Positions 14,874-22,798 of a stretch of DNA of 64,000 nucleotides are shown one piece after another. Both the position numbers and the translations under genes were made by a program. Location of the stretch: the NCBI RefSeq assembly GCF_034497705.1, contig NZ_JAXRUV010000006.1, positions 124,001 to 188,000 of the forward strand, given 5' to 3'. The notes below the pieces were generated by a model that saw only the letters and a list, made by a program, of their open reading frames with translations, ran no database searches and had not been told where the DNA came from. Source of the stretch: Marinococcus luteus_A (GTDB lineage: Bacteria; Bacillota; Bacilli; Bacillales; Marinococcaceae). The stretch's first letter is position 1, and each line of letters starts with the position of its first letter.

Positions 14874-17297
14874 TTACTGCCTGAGCTCTGCCCCGGTTTT
14901 TTCTTCAAGCATGCGAAGCACCTGGTCGTGTGCGGAGCTGACCTCTTCATCGGTAAGCGTTCTTTCCGGATCCAGATACACCAGGGTGAATGCCAGGGAT
15001 TTTTTGCCCGGTGACAGGTTCTCGCCCTGATAAACGTCAAACAGTGAGGTACTGTACAGCTTGCTTCCACCTGCGGACTCAATGACTTCTTTCACTTCAG
15101 CTGCAGGCACATTTTCATCCACAACAATCGCAATATCACGGGTAGTGGAAGGGAAGCGCGGCAGCGTTTGATAACGAACCGGCGTTTCCACCGCCTGAAG
15201 CAGGGAGGTTAAATCGACCTGAAGGGCATACGTTTCGGCTATATCCCAGTCACCGGCCGTCGTTGGATGGATTTGGCCGACATACCCCACCGGTGTCCCG
15301 TCCAGCTGTATATCTGCGGTACGACCAGGATGCATATCGCTGCGCTCTGCCAAAGTGAATGAAGCACGGCTTTCTACGTGCAATTCTTCAAGAATGCCCT
15401 CAGCAATTCCTTTCATCACGTAAAAATCTGCATCTTTTGTTTCTCCCTGCCATAGGTGGCTTTCCCATCTGCCGCTTACTACTGCAGCAAGCATAACACG
15501 TTCTTCCGGCTGGACGGCAGCATTCTCTTCTTCGGAAAGAAACACCGAGCCCATTTCAAACAGGGCAATGTCTTTCGTCTGACGGTTGCGATTATAGCTG
15601 ACTCCTTCAAGAAGCTGAGGAATCAGGCTCTGCCGCAGCACTCTGCGGTCCTCGCTCATCGGCATGGATACTTCCATCGTATACTTTTCCGGGTACAGCG
15701 TGAAACGGGATGCTGAGCTGGCAGTCGTCAGAGAATAGGTGACAGCTTCGCTCAGCCCGGCACTTTCCAAAAAGCGGCGTACTGTCCGCTTTCTTTTCTG
15801 TTCGGCAGTCAGGCTTCCGGCCGTGGTAGCACCTTTAGGCAGTGTACTAGGAATGTCCTGATAGCCGTGCATCCGTGCGATTTCTTCAGCCACATCCTCT
15901 TCAATGCGAATATCCGGCCGGCGGCTTGGAATATATACTTCAATACTGCTCGTTTCCTTGTCGGCGGTCTGAAAGCCGAGACGTTCGAGAATACGGACCA
16001 TTTCTGAACCGCTGAGCTCCATTCCAAGCAGTTGATTGATACGGCGGTCACTCACCCGTACCCAGCGGCCGCCCGGCTCCCGGTGGTCCTCCTGCTCGAT
16101 GCCTTGAAGAACAGAGGCCCCCGCATATTCAGCGAATAAGTAAGCCGCCCGGTCTGCTGCCTGCTCCACTCTCTCTGTGTCGAGCCCCCGCTCGTAACGA
16201 ACACTTGCATCGCTTCGTATCCGCGTATCTTTGGACGCCTGGCGGATCAGGGACGGATGAAACAGGGCCGCTTCAAGCAGAATATTTGTTGTCTGGTCAC
16301 TGACCTCAGAGTGCTCTCCACCCATCACTCCTGCGAGGGCTGTCGGCTTTGTACCATTGGTTACGACCAAATGCTCCGTCGAAAGATGATGCTTATTACC
16401 GTCGAGCGTCTGTATTTCTTCGTCTTCGAATGCTCTCCGCACGAGCACTTCGTCGGAGCCGAAGGCCTCAAAATCAAACGCGTGCAGCGGCTGCCCGTAT
16501 TCAAGCAGCACATAGTTGGTAATGTCCACGATGTTGCTGATCGGCCGGATGCCGGCAGCCATCAAGCGGTTCTGCATCCAATATGGAGAAGGCTTCACCT
16601 GAATGTTTTCCGCGACTCTCGCTCCGTAATAGGGAGTGTCTTCGCCGTTTTCGATTTTCACATTGACCGCTGCTGATGCAGGCTTTTCACTTTCTTTTAC
16701 TGAAGTCACAGGGAGCCGGACGGTCCGGTCAAGCTGAGCCGCCACTTCGTAGGCGACCCCGAGAATGTTCAGGCAATCGGCACGGTTCGGAGTAATGTCG
16801 AGATCCATCACCGTGTCGTCCCAGCCAAGAGCTTTTACCGCATCCGATCCCGTCTCCGGATTTTCATCAAAAACGAAAATGCCTTCAGCCACATGCTTAG
16901 GAACCAGCTTGGCTTCCACTCCGAGCTCCTGGAGAGAACAAATCATGCCGTTGGACTGCTCGCCGCGGATTTCCGCTGCTTTAATTTCCATACCCCCGGG
17001 CAGCACGGTGCCCGGCTTTGCCACTACGACCTTTTGTCCGGCTGCCACGTTATCAGCACCGCAAATAATCTGCACAGTCTCTGCTCCCTGATCCACCTGG
17101 CAGATATTTAAGTTATCCGCGTCCGGATGCTTTTCGGCTTCGGTAACATACCCGACCACGCATCCCTCAATCGGTTCGGCACGCCGGTACAGAGCATCCA
17201 CCTCTACGCCTCCTGTAGTCAGGCGATCGGCAATTTCTTCAGGAGTAATATCCTCAATATCCACATAATCTTTCAGCCATTTATATGAAATCAACAT
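14874..17297 (-). CDS. pheT: Phenylalanyl-tRNA synthetase beta subunit
   Basis: This 807-residue subunit completes the alpha2-beta2 enzyme that charges tRNA-Phe. Domains in order are the N-terminal fold and EMAP/OB tRNA-binding domain (about 40-150), the B3/B4 editing domain (about 210-380), the B5 domain (about 405-475), a catalytic-like module (about 490-690) and the C-terminal ferredoxin-like anticodon-binding domain (about 712-805, starting FPSTTRDIAIVVDENV). The length is normal for Bacillus. It starts 15 bases after pheS and shares its T-box control. Confidence 0.98.
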   Translation of the reverse strand: MLISYKWLKDYVDIEDITPEEIADRLTTGGVEVDALYRRAEPIEGCVVGYVTEAEKHPDADNLNICQVDQGAETVQIICGADNVAAGQKVVVAKPGTVLPGGMEIKAAEIRGEQSNGMICSLQELGVEAKLVPKHVAEGIFVFDENPETGSDAVKALGWDDTVMDLDITPNRADCLNILGVAYEVAAQLDRTVRLPVTSVKESEKPASAAVNVKIENGEDTPYYGARVAENIQVKPSPYWMQNRLMAAGIRPISNIVDITNYVLLEYGQPLHAFDFEAFGSDEVLVRRAFEDEEIQTLDGNKHHLSTEHLVVTNGTKPTALAGVMGGEHSEVSDQTTNILLEAALFHPSLIRQASKDTRIRSDASVRYERGLDTERVEQAADRAAYLFAEYAGASVLQGIEQEDHREPGGRWVRVSDRRINQLLGMELSGSEMVRILERLGFQTADKETSSIEVYIPSRRPDIRIEEDVAEEIARMHGYQDIPSTLPKGATTAGSLTAEQKRKRTVRRFLESAGLSEAVTYSLTTASSASRFTLYPEKYTMEVSMPMSEDRRVLRQSLIPQLLEGVSYNRNRQTKDIALFEMGSVFLSEEENAAVQPEERVMLAAVVSGRWESHLWQGETKDADFYVMKGIAEGILEELHVESRASFTLAERSDMHPGRTADIQLDGTPVGYVGQIHPTTAGDWDIAETYALQVDLTSLLQAVETPVRYQTLPRFPSTTRDIAIVVDENVPAAEVKEVIESAGGSKLYSTSLFDVYQGENLSPGKKSLAFTLVYLDPERTLTDEEVSSAHDQVLRMLEEKTGAELRQ

Positions 17298-17312
17298 GTC
17301 TGCATTCTCCTT

Positions 17313-18347
17313 CTATACTCGAGTGAATTGTTTTAAAAAACGCATATCGTTCGTGTAAAAGTGCCGGATATCATCAATACCATACTTCAAAAGGGAGAAG
17401 CGTTCCACTCCCATGCCAAAGGCGAAGCCACTGTAAACATCCGGGTCAAAACCGCTCATTTCCAGTACGCGCGGATGCACCATTCCGCACCCGAGCACTT
17501 CAATCCAGCCGGTATGCTTGCAGATGCGGCAGCCTTCCCCGGCACAAATGCCACATGAAACATCGAGCTCGGCAGACGGCTCGGTGAACGGGAAGTAGCT
17601 TGGCCGGAGGCGGATTTCTCTTTCCTCGCCGAAGTATTTCTTCACAAATGTTTCGAGCACCCCTTTTAAATCACTCATCCGGATATTTTCGTCAACCATC
17701 AGTCCTTCGATCTGCATGAACTGGTGGGAGTGGGTAGCATCATCATCATCCCGGCGGTAGACCTTGCCCGGGCAGATAATTTTTACCGGTCCTTCGCCGT
17801 GGTGTCGTTCCATCGACCGGGCCTGAACAGGCGACGTCTGCGTACGCAGCAGCAGATCGCTGCTGACATAAAAAGAATCCTGCATGTCACGGGCCGGATG
17901 ATCTTTTGGCAGATTCATCGCTTCAAAGTTGTAATAATCGGTTTCGACTTCCGGTCCTTCAGTCACTTCAAATCCCATACCGATAAAGATATCTTCAATC
18001 TCTTCCACAACGCTCGTCAGCGGATGCTTCGCTCCGCGCTGGACCTTACGTCCCGGAAGCGTCACATCAAGCGTTTCTTTTTCAAGCTTTTCCTTTAACG
18101 CTTCGTCGGCAAGCATTTTTGTTTTTTTCTCCAAACGATCCTGAATAGCTTCCCGTACTTCGTTTCCTTTTTGGCCGACAACAGGACGCTCCTCCTTGGA
18201 CAACTGCCCCATCCCCCGGAGCACTTCCGTAATCGGACCTTTCTTCCCTAAGTATTTCACTCTCACCTGCTCTAATTCCTTTGTATCGCCAGCTTCTTCA
18301 ATCTGCTGCAGCGCTTCCTGCTGCAGCTCCTCCAAGCGTTCTATCAT
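17313..18347 (-). CDS. pheS: Phenylalanyl-tRNA synthetase alpha subunit
   Basis: This 344-residue catalytic subunit activates phenylalanine and attaches it to tRNA-Phe. An N-terminal coiled coil that contacts tRNA (about 1-80) precedes the class II core. Motif 2 covers the GKVYRRDDDDATHSHQF region and motif 3 is GFAFGMGVERFSLLKYG. ATG 18347 is chosen because GGAGGG precedes it by about 9 bases and it matches family N-termini; the open frame upstream runs into the T-box leader. It is the first gene of pheST. Confidence 0.98.
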   Translation of the reverse strand: MIERLEELQQEALQQIEEAGDTKELEQVRVKYLGKKGPITEVLRGMGQLSKEERPVVGQKGNEVREAIQDRLEKKTKMLADEALKEKLEKETLDVTLPGRKVQRGAKHPLTSVVEEIEDIFIGMGFEVTEGPEVETDYYNFEAMNLPKDHPARDMQDSFYVSSDLLLRTQTSPVQARSMERHHGEGPVKIICPGKVYRRDDDDATHSHQFMQIEGLMVDENIRMSDLKGVLETFVKKYFGEEREIRLRPSYFPFTEPSAELDVSCGICAGEGCRICKHTGWIEVLGCGMVHPRVLEMSGFDPDVYSGFAFGMGVERFSLLKYGIDDIRHFYTNDMRFLKQFTRV

Positions 18348-18373
18348 ATCCTGGTTCCCTCCATTTTTATGCC

Positions 18374-18631
18374 AAATAAAAAGAGCCCTCTCCCTGAAAG
18401 GGACGAAGGCTCGCGGTACCACCCTTGTTAGCTGTAGTGCACAGCTCACTCTCCTGTAACGACAGGTTCCGGCACGCTTTTCTTCCACGGGGAATACTCC
18501 AGCGGCTGCTCCGAAGCGAATTCACAAATCCTTACTGTAAGGTATTTTCAGTCAGCGATACCTTTTCCCTGTTCAGCAGGAAGCAATGCTACTACTCTTC
18601 ATCTGCGCATTTGTGTTTATAGGTTTCAATA
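18374..18631 (-). promoter_or_regulatory. T-box riboswitch of pheST (Phe, UUC specifier)
   Basis: On the minus strand the T-box sequence AGGGTGGTACCGCG lies at 18412-18425, directly before a terminator hairpin (GAGCC...GGGCTC, 18383-18412) followed by TTTTTATTT. A TTC at 18518-18520, preceded by GAA, lies where the specifier loop is expected, which matches phenylalanine. Uncharged tRNA-Phe should pair here and with the T-box to stop termination. Confidence 0.93.
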
Positions 18632-18637
18632 TGAATT

Positions 18638-18666
18638 ATTATAGAAAAAGCCTGGCCCGATTGCAA
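18638..18666 (-). promoter_or_regulatory. Promoter of pheST
   Basis: TTGCAA at 18661-18666 and TATAAT at 18638-18643 (minus strand) are 17 bases apart. The -35 box begins only three bases after the ysgA stop codon. Confidence 0.8.
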
Positions 18667-18669
18667 CCA

Positions 18670-19437
18670 TCACCAATCTGTCTGCTTCAAATGATATAGC
18701 AGAATGCCGGCAGAAACTGCCGCATTTAACGATTCTGCCTGGCCCGGTATCGGAATGTAGAGGTTCTGGTCGGTCCGCTCGAGCCACTTCTTTTGTACGC
18801 CGGCTCCTTCGTTGCCAATGATTAACGCAAAGTAAGGCTGCGGCTCAAGTGCCGAATACGACGTTCCTTCATCAAGCGAAGTGCCGAAGCACGGAATGTC
18901 CGTTTCCTGCAGCCATTCCAGCCATTCCCCCAGGTCCTCCTGCAGTACCGGAACATGAAACAATGAGCCCTGCGTCGCCCGGACCACCTTTTCGTTGTAC
19001 GCATCTACCGTACCTGTGCCAAGAACTACTACCCCTTTTCCAAGCGCATCAACCGTGCGGATAATCGTTCCCAGGTTTCCAGGGTCCTGAATGCTGTCCA
19101 CCAGCACGAAAAACGAATATCCGCCGCTTCTCACATTAGAAAATTCAGGAATTCTGCATACAGCTACAATATTTTTCGGCGTTTCCGTTGAGCTGATTTC
19201 TTTCATAACGCTTTCTGTTACCTCTGTGGCCGGTGTTGGTATTTCATTGAACACCTGCGGCCACTCTTTATGCTCTTTAATGAAAATTTCTTCAATCCAG
19301 GCCTGCGACCGGACGGCTTCTGTCAGCGCATGGTCTCCCTCAATTAAAAAAAGCCCTGACTTTTCACGTTCCTTACGTTTATGAAGTTTTTTTATCTCTT
19401 TTACTTTTGGGTTTTTTGCTGATTCTATCCGCTTCAC
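18670..19437 (-). CDS. SpoU/TrmH-family RNA 2'-O-methyltransferase (YsgA-like)
   Basis: This protein of 255 residues is an RNA ribose methyltransferase of the SpoU class, which uses S-adenosylmethionine through a knotted fold. An N-terminal substrate-binding domain (about 1-95, with KLHKRKEREKSGLFLIEG) is followed by the three SpoU motifs: QDPGNLGTIIRTVDALG, LIIGNEGAGV and IPIPGQAESLNAAVSAGILLYH. GTG 19437 is chosen because GAGGGAG precedes it by about 7 bases. It lies next to pheST as ysgA does in B. subtilis. The exact rRNA or tRNA target is not known. Confidence 0.88.
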   Translation of the reverse strand: MKRIESAKNPKVKEIKKLHKRKEREKSGLFLIEGDHALTEAVRSQAWIEEIFIKEHKEWPQVFNEIPTPATEVTESVMKEISSTETPKNIVAVCRIPEFSNVRSGGYSFFVLVDSIQDPGNLGTIIRTVDALGKGVVVLGTGTVDAYNEKVVRATQGSLFHVPVLQEDLGEWLEWLQETDIPCFGTSLDEGTSYSALEPQPYFALIIGNEGAGVQKKWLERTDQNLYIPIPGQAESLNAAVSAGILLYHLKQTDW

Positions 19438-19502
19438 TTCGCTGTCTCCCTCAGTATTTTCTCTCATCGTAGCACACTTTGACCTGCCTCAGAAAGAAAA
19501 TA

Positions 19503-19540
19503 AACAGCCCTCCCGTCCCTCATGGACAGAAAGGCTGGTT
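19503..19540 (-). terminator. Terminator after the M42 peptidase gene
   Basis: An AACCAGCC/GGGCTGTT stem extended by TGTCC/GGGAC lies eight bases after the stop codon at 19549, followed on the minus strand by TATTTTC. The T-tract is weaker than on the opposite strand. Confidence 0.6.
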
Positions 19541-19548
19541 TTTTATGC

Positions 19549-20631
19549 TTAGTACGTTAACGACTCTACTGTGTCGCGGTCCAGACGCTTAGCAATTTCT
19601 ACGATTAACTGCACGGCATGCTCAAAGTCATCCCTGTGCAGAATAGCTGCATGCGTATGGATATAGCGGGTCGGAATCGTAATGGCCATAGCCGGTACTC
19701 CTTCACCGGACAGATGAATAGATCCTGCATCTGTGCCACCGTTTGCCATCATATCAAACTGGAAAGGAATTTCTTTTTCTTCAGCCACACCGATAACGAA
19801 ATCACGCAGCCCTTTGTGTGCGATGACGGAGGCGTCCATCATAAGAAGCTGCGGGCCTTTGCCGATTTTCGCTCTGGCATCGTTACTTGTCACGCCCGGC
19901 GTATCCCCGGCAATTCCTACATCGACAGCAAAGCCGATGTCCGGCTGAATAAGGTTGGTTGCTGTTTTCGCTCCACGCAGACCGACTTCCTCCTGTACAG
20001 CACCGACCCCGTAAATTTCATTCGGGTGGGATTCATTTTCGAGACGCTTCAGCACCTCAATCGCGATAGCACAGCCAATACGGTTGTCCCAGGCTTTCGC
20101 CATCAGCAGTTTTTCATTATTCATCACTTCAAAATCACATACCGGCACGACCGAATCTCCCGGACGCACGCCGAATGATTCTGCTTCTTCCTTACTTGAA
20201 GCACCGATATCGATGAACATATCTTTAATTTCCATTGCTTTCTTGCGCTGCTCCGCCGGCAGAATATGCGGCGGCTTTGAGCCGATCACGCCTGTAATAT
20301 TTCCTTTTCTCGTCATTACCTTCACCCGCTGGGCGAGCATCACCTGGCTCCACCATCCCCCGAGGGTCTGGAATTTCAAAAAGCCATTTTCATCGATTCC
20401 CGATATCATAAAACCAATTTCGTCCAGATGTCCGGTAATCATTAATTTCGGACCGCCAGCCTGGCCGGTTTTTTTAGCAATCAGGCTTCCCAGCCGATCG
20501 GTGCTCATTTCATCGGCGTAAGGAGAAATATACTGGGTCATCACCTTTCTCGGTTCCTGTTCGTTCCCCGGGACACCGTTTGCGTCCGTGAGGTCCTTTA
20601 GCATCTGCAATGTCGGATCTAATTCTGCCAT
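19549..20631 (-). CDS. M42 family metallo-aminopeptidase (YsdC-like)
   Basis: This 360-residue cytoplasmic enzyme belongs to the M42 family of di-metal aminopeptidases, which form large tetrahedral particles. The metal ligands are visible in TGHLDEIGF (His and Asp near residue 69), AWDNRIGCA, QEEVGLRGA (catalytic Glu and ligand), AVDVGIAGDTPG and the C-terminal RYIHTHAAILHRDD. Annotation as endoglucanase is common for relatives but is not supported by these motifs. It is equivalent in position to B. subtilis ysdC and has its own promoter. Substrate specificity is unknown. Confidence 0.92.
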   Translation of the reverse strand: MAELDPTLQMLKDLTDANGVPGNEQEPRKVMTQYISPYADEMSTDRLGSLIAKKTGQAGGPKLMITGHLDEIGFMISGIDENGFLKFQTLGGWWSQVMLAQRVKVMTRKGNITGVIGSKPPHILPAEQRKKAMEIKDMFIDIGASSKEEAESFGVRPGDSVVPVCDFEVMNNEKLLMAKAWDNRIGCAIAIEVLKRLENESHPNEIYGVGAVQEEVGLRGAKTATNLIQPDIGFAVDVGIAGDTPGVTSNDARAKIGKGPQLLMMDASVIAHKGLRDFVIGVAEEKEIPFQFDMMANGGTDAGSIHLSGEGVPAMAITIPTRYIHTHAAILHRDDFEHAVQLIVEIAKRLDRDTVESLTY

Positions 20632-20752
20632 TTCGTGCTGCCTCCTTTATGTACGGTTGTTTTACACACACATGCAAAGGGAAAATATTATTAATGCTGC
20701 GAATTAATATTCTCATCCATACAAGCGGTGTGGTGCGGGTTCTTCCATATTC

Positions 20753-20781
20753 AGTATAAAGAACTTTGCCGCAGGGCTCAA
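20753..20781 (-). promoter_or_regulatory. Promoter of the M42 peptidase gene
   Basis: TTGAGC at 20776-20781 and TATACT at 20753-20758 (minus strand) are 17 bases apart. The expected leader of about 115 bases holds no gene. Confidence 0.6.
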
Positions 20782-20808
20782 ACATAATCTATCATACCCT
20801 GGTGCCTG

Positions 20809-20834
20809 TGAAACTTTTTAATAGACTGTGCGTA
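20809..20834 (+). promoter_or_regulatory. SigW-type promoter of ysdB
   Basis: TGAAAC at 20809-20814 and CGTA at 20831-20834 are separated by 16 bases, which is the known sigma-W consensus. It points at ysdB, whose B. subtilis homologue is a SigW-regulon gene. Confidence 0.75.
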
Positions 20835-20897
20835 TATATTAGAAATGAGAAGGCTTATGTACGCTTAATCCGATAGATGCAGAGGAGGGTGTAAAGA

Positions 20898-21305
20898 TTG
20901 GGTATTCTTTTACGAGTGCTGCTGTTGATCGCTCTTATTATTATCATATACTCGTTTTGGAGATACTGGAATAATTCAAGGAGAAAGCTGGAAGCGGCTC
21001 ACCATAAAAAACAATTCTATCTGCTTGATGACCAGCAAAACGTGCGGAAAAATTTACTGGCGACCCATAAAGGCGTCATGTTTGAAGGCGAAAAATACGT
21101 AGGTACAACCGAAAAAGCGTTTGAAGTAGTTACGATTTCACTGTGGGTGATTGAAAGTGAGCATTTGCGCGGCTTCCAGCGCGAGGATTTCACCTTTCTC
21201 GAGCGGGAAATTCTCTCCCTCTATCCGGAAGCTGCCATCGAGTGGAACAGCCCGGTGAAGGAGTTCATGCAGCAGCTAGAAGCAAAACAGCCCGAGAAAC
21301 AATAA
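20898..21305 (+). CDS. ysdB: YsdB family protein, SigW-regulon member
   Basis: This 135-residue protein has one N-terminal membrane segment (about residues 4-21, a run of L and I) followed by a basic linker and a cytoplasmic-type domain with KGVMFEGEKYVG and FTFLEREI. It matches B. subtilis YsdB in size and position, between rplT and ysdC. The start is TTG at 20898, set by AGGAGGG nine bases upstream. YsdB has been linked to sigma-W activation in B. subtilis, but its mechanism is not known to me. It is one of only three plus-strand genes here and has a SigW-type promoter. Confidence 0.85.
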   Translation: MGILLRVLLLIALIIIIYSFWRYWNNSRRKLEAAHHKKQFYLLDDQQNVRKNLLATHKGVMFEGEKYVGTTEKAFEVVTISLWVIESEHLRGFQREDFTFLEREILSLYPEAAIEWNSPVKEFMQQLEAKQPEKQ

Positions 21306-21306
21306 A

Positions 21307-21340
21307 AAGCGGAGCGCCTGGTAACTCAGGCGTTCCGCTT
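21307..21340. terminator. Bidirectional terminator between ysdB and rplT
   Basis: AAGCGGAGCGCCTG and CAGGCGTTCCGCTT form a long stem with one mismatch. It has flanking A and T runs on both strands, so it serves both convergent transcripts. Confidence 0.88.
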
Positions 21341-21346
21341 TTTTGT

Positions 21347-21703
21347 TTAATTTAAGTTTGATTTCGCTTTTTCAGCAAGCTCTGCGAATGCTTTTTCGTC
21401 ATTTACCGCAAGGTCTGCGAGCATTTTACGGTTCATTTGGATACCGCCCTGCTTCAGGCCATGCATCATGCGGCTGTAGGACAAGCCGTTTAACCGGGCT
21501 GCTGCGTTAATACGTGCAATCCACAGCTTACGGAATTCGCGTTTGCGCTGGCGACGGTCCCGGTAAGCATACTGCAGGGACTTCATTACCTGTTCCTGTG
21601 CTGTTTTAAACAGTCTATGCTTAGAACCTCTATAACCTTTCGCGAGTTTTAATACTCGTTTACGTCTGCGACGTGCCACATATCCGCCTTTTACTCTTGG
21701 CAT
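21347..21703 (-). CDS. rplT: Ribosomal protein L20
   Basis: This 118-residue basic 50S subunit protein binds 23S rRNA early in assembly and also represses its own operon through the infC leader. The sequence from MPRVKGG to the C-terminus matches Bacillus L20 throughout. ATG 21703 is chosen over an in-frame TTG two codons upstream because the protein family begins MPRVK and GGAGGGG precedes it. It is the last gene of infC-rpmI-rplT. Confidence 0.98.
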   Translation of the reverse strand: MPRVKGGYVARRRRKRVLKLAKGYRGSKHRLFKTAQEQVMKSLQYAYRDRRQRKREFRKLWIARINAAARLNGLSYSRMMHGLKQGGIQMNRKMLADLAVNDEKAFAELAEKAKSNLN

Positions 21704-21744
21704 CGTCAACCCCTCCTTAGCTTATCTCAATTATTTGGTCGTGC

Positions 21745-21948
21745 TTATTTTTTCGTTTTCGGCAGCAGTGTCTTGATACGTTTGTAGTCGGACTTGGAAA
21801 CAAGCTCCGGCTTACGCAGGTTACGCTTTTGCTTTTGGGATTTATGCGAAAACATGTGGCTCGTGAATGCGCGTGCGCGTTTTACACGGCCGCTTCCTGT
21901 TTTGCGAAAACGTTTTGCTGCTCCGCGGTGAGATTTCATTTTTGGCAT
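21745..21948 (-). CDS. rpmI: Ribosomal protein L35
   Basis: This 67-residue basic 50S protein begins MPKMKSHRGAAKRF, the family signature. ATG 21948 is chosen over an in-frame ATG three codons upstream that lies inside the GGAGG ribosome site. It sits between infC and rplT in the standard order. Confidence 0.97.
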   Translation of the reverse strand: MPKMKSHRGAAKRFRKTGSGRVKRARAFTSHMFSHKSQKQKRNLRKPELVSKSDYKRIKTLLPKTKK

Positions 21949-21990
21949 AAGTGACATCCTCCTTTTTTAATATAACGGGCTGACCGCTGT

Positions 21991-22539
21991 CTATTCTTTA
22001 CTGGATTCTTCTTTTTGTTCCCGTTCCTGCTCCGCTTTTGGAGCAAGCATGAGGAACATGCTGCGACCATCCATTTTCGGCTTCGTTTCAATCGTACTCA
22101 CGTCTTCGCACTCTTTTGCAAATCGGTCAAGTACCTCTTTACCGATATCAGAGTGTGTGATCATACGACCGCGGAAGCGGATAGCTGCTTTTACTTTATC
22201 GCCTTTAGACAAAAACTTCCTTGCGTTACGAAGTTTTGTATTAAAGTCGTGTTCTTCGATGCTCGGGCTCAAACGAACTTCTTTCACGTTGATCGTTTTT
22301 TGCTTTTTCCGGGCTTCTTTATCTTTTTTCTGCTGTTCAAAACGATATTTACCGTAATCCATAATACGGCAGACAGGCGGTTTTGCGTTTGGAGCAACAA
22401 GAACAAGGTCAAGGTTTTCTTTCCCAGCCAGCTCTAAAGCTTCGTTCCTTGATTTTACTCCAAGCTGCTCTCCGTTAGAGTCGATGAGTCGAACTTCACG
22501 GGCACGGATGCCCTCGTTTACCTTTTGGTCCTTACGAAT
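21991..22539 (-). CDS. infC: Translation initiation factor IF-3
   Basis: This protein of about 182 residues binds the 30S subunit, checks start-codon pairing and blocks early 50S joining. An N-terminal domain (VNEGIRAREVRLIDSNGEQLG) and the linker with KPPVCRIMDYGKYRFEQQKK lead to the C-terminal domain (KEVRLSPSIEEHDFNTKLRN). The frame has no ATG, GTG or TTG near the expected N-terminus. It has an ATT at 22539 seven bases after GGAGGTG and another at 22542. An AUU start is known for infC in other bacteria and supports autoregulation. A C-terminal run of acidic residues is present. Confidence 0.95.
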   Translation of the reverse strand: MRKDQKVNEGIRAREVRLIDSNGEQLGVKSRNEALELAGKENLDLVLVAPNAKPPVCRIMDYGKYRFEQQKKDKEARKKQKTINVKEVRLSPSIEEHDFNTKLRNARKFLSKGDKVKAAIRFRGRMITHSDIGKEVLDRFAKECEDVSTIETKPKMDGRSMFLMLAPKAEQEREQKEESSKE

Positions 22540-22550
22540 AATAAGCCACC

Positions 22551-22758
22551 TCCAGAAATTTAGTGCGCGGGGCTTCCACGCAAATACATACCATTGGCAC
22601 AACGAAAAAACGTGCAGACACCCTCTGAAACAGAGAAGCGCCCACACGTATACAGAATATATGCTCTACACATTCAATATATTAGTAATAACCAGCCAAC
22701 GTTTGTCGGTCAGGTGAGAAGCGGGCGCTTCTTCTTTAGGGATTAATTATTTTCACAC
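22551..22758 (-). promoter_or_regulatory. L20 leader (autoregulation of infC-rpmI-rplT)
   Basis: The minus-strand leader has GAAGCGCCC (22723-22731) able to pair over a distance with GGGCGCTTC (22635-22643), the long-range pairing typical of the Bacillus L20 leader. A terminator stem (CTCTG...CAGAG inside 22605-22650) ends in TTTTTT. L20 binding should favour termination. Confidence 0.85.
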
Positions 22759-22764
22759 TAAGAT

Positions 22765-22793
22765 ATCTTAGCACGGCCCCATTAGGACGTCAA
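22765..22793 (-). promoter_or_regulatory. Promoter of infC-rpmI-rplT
   Basis: TTGACG at 22788-22793 and TAAGAT at 22765-22770 (minus strand) are 17 bases apart. The -35 box starts five bases after the thrS stop codon and no thrS terminator lies between. Confidence 0.75.
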
Positions 22794-22798
22794 CCTTT

